Shown here: positions 1 through 4,974 of the stretch, in pieces | How the letters are laid out: every line of letters begins with the position of its first letter | How positions within the stretch are numbered: position 1 is the stretch's first letter | Notes under the pieces: generated by a model | What the model saw: only the letters and a program-made list of their open reading frames with translations | What the model was told of the DNA's origin: nothing | The model's database searches: none | Made by a program: the position numbers and the translations under genes | From: an uncultured Desulfuromonadales bacterium | GTDB lineage: Bacteria > Desulfobacterota > Desulfuromonadia > Desulfuromonadales > Geopsychrobacteraceae | Reading direction: 5' to 3' | DNA: 6,822 bases | Assembly: GCA_945788205.1 (NCBI GenBank) | Contig: CALZLE010000037.1 | Span: 1-6,822 of the forward strand

Positions 1-1
1 A

Positions 2-208
2 CAAAGTTTGCAGAATATTTACTATTCATCTCCGGCGCAGGCTTATCGACGTGGTTGTGAAGAGTGTGGGGGCTGTCGTTTGCGGGCTGCCTGTGGTGGT
101 TGCTTGGCGGTCGCCCACGGCTATGGACTGGACCCCTTGATAAACAAAGACCCCGCCTGTTTTATCGATGTTGAAAGGCGGGGCTCGTCGGATTCGACCT
201 GTCTTTAG
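2..208 (+). CDS. C-terminal end of a SPASM-domain (radical SAM-type) protein, 5' truncated by window edge
   Basis: The reading frame is open from the left edge and ends with TAG at 206-208, so only the last 68 residues are visible. They hold a dense cysteine set, C-x2-C-x2-C-x5-C-x2-C-x18-C, including 'CEECGGC', 'CGGC' and 'DPAC'. This matches the C-terminal SPASM domain, which binds auxiliary Fe-S clusters in radical SAM enzymes that modify peptides or act in cofactor maturation. The catalytic CxxxCxxC motif would lie upstream and cannot be seen, so the radical SAM assignment is inferred. Desulfuromonadales carry a peptide-modifying radical SAM/SPASM set known as GeoRSP, and this tail could belong to it, but that is a guess. 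The internal TTG at position 8 is not a credible start. The gene converges on the minus-strand regulator with a 6-bp gap. Confidence 0.7.
   Translation, partial: QSLQNIYYSSPAQAYRRGCEECGGCRLRAACGGCLAVAHGYGLDPLINKDPACFIDVERRGSSDSTCL
139..183 (-). terminator. Probable Rho-independent terminator of the REC-HDOD gene
   Basis: A perfect 7-bp GC-rich inverted repeat (CCCCGCC at 151-157, GGCGGGG at 177-183, 19-nt loop) lies about 30 bp beyond the stop codon of the minus-strand regulator. Read on the minus strand, the stem is followed by TCTTTGTTTATC, a T-rich tail. Read on the plus strand, it is followed by CTCGTCGG, with no T run. It therefore fits a terminator for the leftward gene. The whole element lies inside the coding end of the convergent SPASM gene. 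The long loop lowers confidence. Confidence 0.6.
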
Positions 209-214
209 CAGGAA

Positions 215-1459
215 TCAGCTTGGAGCGCAGAGAGTGCTTACAATTGAATCTGTTTCAACCTGAAGGATTTCAAGCCCTTCGTCAGTCAGGAAGAAGTTCC
301 CCCAGATGGTTTCATCAATTTCCCGTTCGATTTGCTCACCGTTACAGCCGAAACCGAAGCGATAACTCAGCTGATTTGCCAGGTATACAGCTTCGACAAC
401 TTCTGGATCAATCGGGCTTGAGGTCGGTTTATGATGTGCATCAATAGCGGTGACGATAAAGTGAGGCAACGCCCACCATTCGGCCAGAAAACTGCCCAGC
501 TCCGCATGTGATGTCCCTAGAATCTGCAGTTCTGCTTCATAAAAAGAGCGGTTTTGCTGTTCGGCATGTTTTGCCGCGGCCGAGAACTTCTCACCAAAAT
601 TACTTGCTGCGACCAGTTTGCCCATATCGTGGAGCAGCCCAGCAATAAATGCGCGATCCTGCAGCTCAACGTCAGAACTGTGCAGCGATTTCGTCAATAG
701 GCGGGCGAGAGTTGCTGTGGCGATGGAGTGGCTCTTGAATTTGTTGAGATCAAACCCCTCTATTTGAGGAGGTGTTTTGGCCAGACTTTCGGTGATTGAT
801 TCAGAAAGAATTAGGTTGGTCACGATATCGGTGCCCAGAACAACTATCGCTTTTTTAATTGTATCGACGCGAAAACGCTGGCCGAATAGAGCAGAGTTGG
901 ACCAATGCAACATGGCGCTGGACAGGGCAACATCCTGACCGATGATGACGGCCATTTTTTCGATGTCAACTTCGTCGGCCATTATGCAGCCTTGGACTCG
1001 AGAATAGTTTTCCGGTAACGCGGGTAACAGCGGTGCTGAATTGATGAGCGCTTGAAATTCGGGGCAGTACTTTTTTTGTTGAGCCCTTTGTCGCAAGGCA
1101 CTGCGAATTATTTCTTTTATCTCCTGATCGATCCAGGGCTTGGGAATAATTTGCTGTGTATATCCTTCACTTAAAGCTTCTATAACCTTTTCGTCTTTGG
1201 AAAAAGCAGTCAAGAATAAGCGAATGATCGCCGGATGCTTCTCTTTGACGGTTGTCATCAGCTGAATTCCGTCCATTTCCGGCATCGCGACATCTGAAAC
1301 GAGAAGGTCAAATGGCTCTTTTTCCAACCGTGACAGGGCTTCTGCCGCGTTGTCGACGAAATGACAATCCCAGTTTTCACCTTCCATAAGAACTTGTAAT
1401 AACTTGAGAATTACTTCCTCGTCATCAACGAAAAGGATCTTTGCGCAATCTTCGGTCAT
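215..1459 (-). CDS. Response regulator with REC receiver and HDOD output domain
   Basis: This 414-residue cytoplasmic protein has two domains. The receiver (about 7-120) has the acidic pair D12-D13, the phosphoacceptor D56 in 'LLVSDVAMPEMDG', the switch T84 in 'LFLTA' and the conserved K107 in 'IPKP', so it should be phosphorylatable. The HDOD domain (about 135-345) has 'ALSSAMLHWSNSALFG', 'AIVVLG', 'GLLHDMGKL' (H277-D278) and 'TSHAELGSFLAEWWALP'. HDOD is related to HD phosphohydrolases, but most members have no shown enzymatic activity and act as scaffolds in signalling. A C-terminal tail of about 65 residues follows. The ATG at 1457-1459 is preceded by AGGT about 9 nt upstream, a modest ribosome site. 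No partner histidine kinase is in the window, so this is an orphan regulator here. It has its own candidate promoter and is probably monocistronic. Confidence 0.92.
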   Translation of the reverse strand: MTEDCAKILFVDDEEVILKLLQVLMEGENWDCHFVDNAAEALSRLEKEPFDLLVSDVAMPEMDGIQLMTTVKEKHPAIIRLFLTAFSKDEKVIEALSEGYTQQIIPKPWIDQEIKEIIRSALRQRAQQKKYCPEFQALINSAPLLPALPENYSRVQGCIMADEVDIEKMAVIIGQDVALSSAMLHWSNSALFGQRFRVDTIKKAIVVLGTDIVTNLILSESITESLAKTPPQIEGFDLNKFKSHSIATATLARLLTKSLHSSDVELQDRAFIAGLLHDMGKLVAASNFGEKFSAAAKHAEQQNRSFYEAELQILGTSHAELGSFLAEWWALPHFIVTAIDAHHKPTSSPIDPEVVEAVYLANQLSYRFGFGCNGEQIEREIDETIWGNFFLTDEGLEILQVETDSIVSTLCAPS

Positions 1460-1522
1460 TTGTTTTTACCTGCTGGACGGTTGTGGTAAGTGGATGTCTG
1501 TTGAGGCTAGAATACTCCTTTC

Positions 1523-1550
1523 ATTCTATCGGAAATATCGGTTCTGCCAA
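1523..1550 (-). promoter_or_regulatory. Candidate sigma-70 promoter of the REC-HDOD gene
   Basis: On the minus strand, TTGGCA (complement of 1545-1550) and TAGAAT (complement of 1523-1528) are separated by 16 bp, each one or two mismatches from consensus. Predicted transcription starts near 1516, giving a leader of roughly 57 nt. The placement in the 129-bp gap between the HipA-like stop and the regulator start supports independent transcription. Confidence 0.5.
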
Positions 1551-1588
1551 TAATTTTAATGGGATTAATTTTTTTACTAGCCGGTTTT

Positions 1589-2938
1589 TCAGATAATCAG
1601 CTTCGGTCCGTCGGCTCTGAGTTTTAGAAGCTCGCAGTTTTCATAGCAAATTTGTCGGAATTCAGAAGATATTCTTTCATCGACTGCGGCGCTTTTCCAG
1701 AACAGGATTGCAGCATCCAGAGCGCTGGGTAGGTCGGCAGCAACTTCGTTACGGATCGAGGGGGGGGTGAACAAGCGGACGGGGATTTCTCCAGCGATTG
1801 GCTCGTAAAGGGTGGGCCGCACACCGTAGCCCGGTGCTAATAGATAGCTATCTCCATGGTGTGGAATCAACGAGATGTTGCCGAAGTGCTGATTGGTATT
1901 AGCGATCAAGTCGCTAAACAGTGAAAGCCACCGGAGTTTGCGTGCATCTGCGGGACTGATCAGTTCCGCCTGTTCAAGTCGGATTGCAGCATCAATCCAG
2001 TTGTCACAGGGGGCTTGCAGCCTGGCATGCAGGGCCCGCAAAGAGATCATTGGTAAACGTCCGAGAGCACCTCGTCGATCGAAACGTTTGAGCCCGAGAA
2101 ATGCCTGGTTTCCTGCAATGACCAGTCGTGAACGAGCTGCGCTGAAACCGGAAAGCCGGACGGCTTCTAGGGCGAGATGCTCGCACACCAGCAGGTCGGC
2201 ATAACGCTGCGCCTCATTGCTTTCGACCGCCGGAGAGAATTTAATAATCATGTGACAGGGAGCGTCCTGATCATCGACGCAGACGGCAAACTTAGGCTGC
2301 TCCCCACCTATCTGGGCGCTGTCCATTTCCCCTGCGAGGGTCTTTTGTGCCAATTGAGGGTACTTCCATTTGCGAGATTCAAGTTCAATGGCCGCAGGCA
2401 TTTCTCGCGCCAGTTCGAAATAGCGGGCCAGAGAATCCTCACCGATTAACAAGTTACCGATTCGATCCTCGCCACATTTGCTGGTGGCGTAGAGCATGTC
2501 TTCTTCGCTCCAGTCTGATTGCTTGCGCGGCAGCTTGAGGAGCTCACTACGCCGATAAGCAAAAGAGCGGGCTCCAAAGCCGCTCAATTGAAGGTCAAGC
2601 AGGAACCAGGGCAGATTGTTGAAAAGCTCACCGTTGCCTTCAGTCTCCTCCCACCAGTATTGATTGCCCTGCAGGGCCGTCAGGTGTCCATATAGTCGCG
2701 CGTCGCCACGCGGATCAATCATGTAAACAGGAAACCTGCCAGGTTTGTCGTGAATGTCTCGTGGCAAACCGTAGCAGGTTGAGCGGCCTTTACCCATGAC
2801 AACGATTTCGTTTTGCATGCTATTGATCAAGCGCGACAGGGTTGGTTGACTGACGTTGAGCCCAGCTATCAGATCCCGAGAACTATGAGCTCTGCTGCTC
2901 AGTAACTGTCGTATCTCCTGTTGTTGCTTTTTGCGCAT
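1589..2938 (-). CDS. yjjJ: HipA-family protein, YjjJ type, with N-terminal helix-turn-helix; probable pseudokinase
   Basis: This 449-residue protein has an N-terminal winged-helix-like region (about 5-60, with 'LNVSQPTLSRLINSM' as recognition segment) fused to a HipA-like kinase fold. That fusion and length are typical of YjjJ, a HipA relative that needs no separate HipB partner gene; none is present here. Kinase-fold landmarks are 'GGEQPKF' (211-217, glycine-rich loop), 'HMIIKFSP' (K233, ATP lysine position), 'LKRFDRRG' (284-290), 'LIANTNQHFGNISLI' (344-358) and 'LAPGYGVRPTLYEP' (367-380). HipA kinases phosphorylate proteins such as glutamyl-tRNA synthetase and cause growth arrest. Here the usual catalytic Asp of the NTDxH motif is N349 and the metal-binding Asp of the 'YDM' motif is G372, although H351 and N354 remain. 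Activity is thus doubtful; the protein may act as a regulator through its HTH. The ATG at 2936-2938 has AAGGGA 8 nt upstream. An 8-C tract lies within codons 391-393. Confidence 0.88.
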   Translation of the reverse strand: MRKKQQQEIRQLLSSRAHSSRDLIAGLNVSQPTLSRLINSMQNEIVVMGKGRSTCYGLPRDIHDKPGRFPVYMIDPRGDARLYGHLTALQGNQYWWEETEGNGELFNNLPWFLLDLQLSGFGARSFAYRRSELLKLPRKQSDWSEEDMLYATSKCGEDRIGNLLIGEDSLARYFELAREMPAAIELESRKWKYPQLAQKTLAGEMDSAQIGGEQPKFAVCVDDQDAPCHMIIKFSPAVESNEAQRYADLLVCEHLALEAVRLSGFSAARSRLVIAGNQAFLGLKRFDRRGALGRLPMISLRALHARLQAPCDNWIDAAIRLEQAELISPADARKLRWLSLFSDLIANTNQHFGNISLIPHHGDSYLLAPGYGVRPTLYEPIAGEIPVRLFTPPSIRNEVAADLPSALDAAILFWKSAAVDERISSEFRQICYENCELLKLRADGPKLII

Positions 2939-2974
2939 GAAATTGTTCCCTTTATGAATAGAAGTTTGAATTTA

Positions 2975-3002
2975 AAAATAACCGATAAATTGCTGAAATC
3001 AA
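2975..3002 (-). promoter_or_regulatory. Possible sigma-70 promoter of the HipA-like gene
   Basis: On the minus strand, TTGATT (complement of 2997-3002) and TATTTT (complement of 2975-2980) are 16 bp apart in AT-rich DNA, about 37 bp from the start codon. Both boxes are imperfect and the surrounding AT richness makes chance matches likely. Confidence 0.33.
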
Positions 3003-3005
3003 GGG

Positions 3006-3019
3006 AATTAACATTAATT
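3006..3019. promoter_or_regulatory. Small palindrome upstream of the HipA-like gene, possible operator
   Basis: AATTAA and TTAATT form a perfect 6-bp inverted repeat around a 2-bp centre, immediately upstream of the candidate -35 box of the HipA-like gene. That protein carries its own helix-turn-helix, so an autoregulatory operator in this position would make sense. The site does not resemble the E. coli hip operator (TATCC-N8-GGATA). An AT-only palindrome in AT-rich DNA can arise by chance. Confidence 0.25.
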
Positions 3020-3125
3020 TTGAATTGTTCTTGTGGAGATTTCTAAGGTATGTAAGGAAATAGACGTAAGTCGTTGGAATTGCTTTTTCGATCGCTTGGG
3101 AGAGATGGTTTTAGGATATCGAAGC

Positions 3126-3146
3126 AGCCTTGAAAGAAACAAGGCT
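3126..3146 (-). terminator. Hairpin after the SH3 gene, possible terminator lacking a clear T-run
   Basis: AGCCTTG (3126-3132) and CAAGGCT (3140-3146) form a perfect 7-bp stem with a 7-nt loop, starting 22 bp beyond the stop codon of the SH3 gene. Its position suits a transcript end. On neither strand is the stem followed by a proper T tract (GCTTCGATAT on the minus strand), so it may act with Rho, stabilise the 3' end, or do neither. Confidence 0.4.
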
Positions 3147-3168
3147 CCTTCGAGGTTTGTTCATTAAA

Positions 3169-3846
3169 TCAAAAGCTGCCGTAGCTGCGTTTTTTTCTAG
3201 ATGTTTTCCCGGCCAACCAGCCAACCAAGAAAACAGCACCGCCAGCAAGGAACCATTGAATCATGTTGGACCGATGGAAGCTCTCATTCTCCTCCTGGAG
3301 GACTTGTAGCTCACTGATGATCTGATTATTTTCTTCGAGGAGTTGATCGCGTTCGGTGGTAACGCTAAGGACATTAGCTGATTGATCCTTCAACTGAGTA
3401 TAGTCTTTATTGACCTTCTCCAGCTGTTTCATGGTTTTGTTCAGATCGGCAGTGAGCTGTTCGATGATGGCTTGACTCGAGGTGGCAAGGCCAGTGGCAT
3501 CTTGAAATTCAAGTTGTTGCTTCCTTAGTTTGTCTTCCAGGGCTGCTTTTTGATTTTTTAGTCTGGCGATCTGAGTCGCTTTCGGAATCGCCTTGGTTAC
3601 ATACTGGCTGCGAATAAAACCCTCAATCCCTTTTTTAGTCCGAACTTTAACAAAGCTTTTGCCATCTTTGAGGATTTCCACCGGACTAGCAGTGGTCAAA
3701 GTTGTTAACGCTTTATAGTTGTTGGTTGTGTTGCTGCGGACGGTGACAACCAAAACGTCCGAAATGTAGCGGGTTTCGGCCTGCGCAGAGAAGGACAGAA
3801 GCAGTATCAGTAGTGCCGCAGAAAGTGTACAAAAGGAAGTTTTCAT
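3169..3846 (-). CDS. Exported SH3b / coiled-coil / single-TM protein (TIGR04211, YgiM-like)
   Basis: From the chosen start the protein has 225 residues: a signal peptide (1-23, hydrophobic 'ALLILLLSFS' ending in AQA), a bacterial SH3 domain (about 24-84, with 'RYISDVLVVTVRS' and 'GIEGFIRSQYVT'), a long charged coiled coil (about 90-190), a transmembrane helix (about 196-214, 'WFLAGGAVFLVGWLAG') and a basic tail 'KTSRKKRSYGSF'. This order matches the TIGR04211/YgiM family. By topology the SH3 and coiled coil sit in the periplasm and the tail in the cytoplasm. SH3b domains often bind peptidoglycan, but the family's role is not established. An upstream in-frame ATG at 3868-3870 would add 8 residues. 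I prefer 3846 because it has GGGGG about 5 nt upstream, while the only ribosome-site match for the other start lies at the predicted transcript 5' end. The gene appears monocistronic. Confidence 0.85.
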   Translation of the reverse strand: MKTSFCTLSAALLILLLSFSAQAETRYISDVLVVTVRSNTTNNYKALTTLTTASPVEILKDGKSFVKVRTKKGIEGFIRSQYVTKAIPKATQIARLKNQKAALEDKLRKQQLEFQDATGLATSSQAIIEQLTADLNKTMKQLEKVNKDYTQLKDQSANVLSVTTERDQLLEENNQIISELQVLQEENESFHRSNMIQWFLAGGAVFLVGWLAGKTSRKKRSYGSF

Positions 3847-3851
3847 AAAAG

Positions 3852-3856
3852 CCCCC
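3852..3856 (-). promoter_or_regulatory. Ribosome binding site supporting the inner start of the SH3 gene
   Basis: GGGGG on the minus strand lies 5 nt before the ATG at 3844-3846. It can pair with the anti-Shine-Dalgarno core through G-C and G-U pairs, and is the reason the shorter start was chosen over ATG 3868-3870. Confidence 0.45.
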
Positions 3857-3891
3857 AAGGTCTTAATCATTTAAGTACTAACAACTCCGCG

Positions 3892-3920
3892 ATATTACAG
3901 CCCTTGGATGAGGATATCAA
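3892..3920 (-). promoter_or_regulatory. Candidate sigma-70 promoter of the SH3 gene
   Basis: TTGATA (complement of 3915-3920) and TAATAT (complement of 3892-3897) are separated by 17 bp, a good sigma-70 match. The predicted transcript starts near 3885, between the tRNA-Leu terminator and the SH3 start codon, leaving a leader of about 38 nt to the ATG at 3846. Confidence 0.55.
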
Positions 3921-3973
3921 GCGTCTTTATGCGCTCAGTCAGGCTGATGATAGCGAGAGATGTTGGGAGTCAC

Positions 3974-4008
3974 ACAAAAAAACGCCCCGGAGTTATCTCA
4001 GAGGCGTT
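3974..4008 (-). terminator. Rho-independent terminator after tRNA-Leu
   Basis: On the minus strand an 8-bp stem (AACGCCTC with GGGGCGTT, one G-U pair) encloses a further GAG/CTC stem with an ATAA loop, followed by seven T residues (complement of 3976-3982). It begins 12 bp after the tRNA CCA end. It ends the tRNA-Leu transcript and is also the first terminator available to pabBC. Confidence 0.9.
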
Positions 4009-4019
4009 TCTATTTGGTT

Positions 4020-4104
4020 TGGTACCGAAGGCCGGAATCGAACCGGCACGCCGCGAGGCAACGGTGTTTGAGACCGTCGTGTCTACCAATTCCACCACTT
4101 CGGC
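4020..4104 (-). tRNA. tRNA-Leu (anticodon CAA)
   Basis: This 85-nt gene folds as a class II tRNA. The acceptor GCCGAAG pairs with CTTCGGT (one G-U at the end); the D arm contains TTGGTAGA; the anticodon stem ACGGT/ACCGT carries loop CTCAAAC, giving anticodon CAA, which reads UUG. A long variable arm with GCC/GGC around TCGC is diagnostic for Leu/Ser. The T arm is GCCGG-TTCGATT-CCGGC. The discriminator is A and the CCA end is encoded in the DNA (4020-4022 on the plus strand as TGG). It lies 36 bp after the pabC stop with its own strong promoter. Confidence 0.97.
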
Positions 4105-4116
4105 ACGAGCTTGACG

Positions 4117-4144
4117 ATTATATTTATCCCGCACGGTTTGTCAA
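4117..4144 (-). promoter_or_regulatory. Consensus sigma-70 promoter of tRNA-Leu, overlapping the pabC stop
   Basis: Both hexamers are perfect: TTGACA (complement of 4139-4144) and TATAAT (complement of 4117-4122), spaced 16 bp. Transcription should start around 4110, leaving only a few leader nucleotides before the tRNA 5' end at 4104. The -35 box covers the TGA stop codon of pabC (4141-4143). Confidence 0.9.
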
Positions 4145-4974
4145 GTCCCTATCCGGATCAATAACGTTTTCAAGAGTGATTTCCAGGTTTCCCCGCGGTT
4201 GAGCGGTTGCCCGTTGAGTGTTGCGATCGGCAGTACATCGATAAGTGAGTTGCAGATGAAGGCTTCTTCAGTGCTGAGAAGCTCTGCTCGCGGAAGGTCT
4301 CTTTCGCTGACAGGAATTCCCATTTCTGTTGCGGCGGCAATGATTTGACGGCGCATGATTCCGGCGAGAACGGTTCGCCCCAGTGGTGGGGTGACCAGTT
4401 GACCATCGATCAGCGTAAATAGGTTGCTGGTGCAGCCCTCAAGTAGATTGTCTTCCTCATCAACAAACAGGGCTTCTCGGGCACCTTTGTTGTGAGCGAA
4501 ATTCGCGGCGTACAGACAGTCGGCATAATTGCCCCGTTTCATTTGCGGTAAGTGGCTGAGTGGATTGACGCGCTGGTTTGGTGCGATGACGCATGCGCAG
4601 CCTGTTTCCCGATCTGTTGCGCATACTTCTGTATATGGGGTTGCGGTCAGCAGGAATCGAGCTGACCCTGAGTCAGGAAAGTTGAGGCCTCGATGGCTAC
4701 CGCGACTGATGGTCAGGCGGATGCGGCTGACATCGTCCGTTAGGGCAGAGGAGAGTTGTTGCAGCGATGTTTCGATGCGGTTTCGCTCGCAGGGGAAATC
4801 GAGCAGCTTGGCGGAGAGTTCCAGTCGGTCGAGGTGCTCTTTTTGTAATAATATTTTGTTACCGTGGGCCTTCAGGGTTTCGAACAGGCTGTCGCCGAAC
4901 AGAAATCCGCCATCAGTGATCGGCAGCTGCGCCTCTTCGTGCGGGACAAAGGTTCCGTTGATGTTGACCAGCAT
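4141..4974 (-). CDS. pabC: Aminodeoxychorismate lyase (PLP class IV aminotransferase fold)
   Basis: PabC splits 4-amino-4-deoxychorismate into p-aminobenzoate and pyruvate, using pyridoxal phosphate, in folate synthesis in the cytoplasm. The 277-residue protein is the usual family size. Fold-type IV landmarks are visible: 'DGGFLFGDSLFET' (21-33), 'HLDRL' with R50, the PLP lysine K146 in 'PQMKRGNYADCLYA', 'LLEGCTSNLF' with E179 (177-186), 'TPPLGRTVLAGIMR' (195-208) and 'EAFICNSLIDVLPI' (237-250). Branched-chain and D-amino acid transaminases share the fold, but 'NSLIDVLPI' and the position directly after pabB favour PabC. The ATG at 4972-4974 touches the TAA of pabB (4975-4977) with no gap. 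AGGAGG (complement of 4986-4991) sits 11 nt upstream inside pabB, so translation is probably coupled. No promoter of its own is apparent. Confidence 0.92.
   Translation of the reverse strand: MLVNINGTFVPHEEAQLPITDGGFLFGDSLFETLKAHGNKILLQKEHLDRLELSAKLLDFPCERNRIETSLQQLSSALTDDVSRIRLTISRGSHRGLNFPDSGSARFLLTATPYTEVCATDRETGCACVIAPNQRVNPLSHLPQMKRGNYADCLYAANFAHNKGAREALFVDEEDNLLEGCTSNLFTLIDGQLVTPPLGRTVLAGIMRRQIIAAATEMGIPVSERDLPRAELLSTEEAFICNSLIDVLPIATLNGQPLNRGETWKSLLKTLLIRIGT

Noticed and set aside
1530..1555. Possible sigma-54 promoter upstream of the REC-HDOD gene
   Set aside because: TTGGCAGAAC starts like a -24 element, but the GC of the -12 element is missing at the required spacing.
1893..2449. 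Plus-strand open frames antisense to the HipA-like gene
   Set aside because: They are Arg/Ser/Ala-rich shadow translations with no ribosome site or domain; considered as possible antisense antitoxins but nothing supports expression.
2939..3168. Search for a HipB-like antitoxin or small gene next to the HipA-like gene
   Set aside because: No open frame with a ribosome site is present on either strand; the region is AT-rich intergenic DNA holding the candidate promoter, the palindrome and the hairpin only.
3908..4202. Plus-strand frames over the tRNA-Leu region containing 'PKAGIEPARR'- and 'YRRPESNRHAARQ'-like peptides
   Set aside because: These peptides are the well-known spurious translation of the antisense strand of a tRNA gene.
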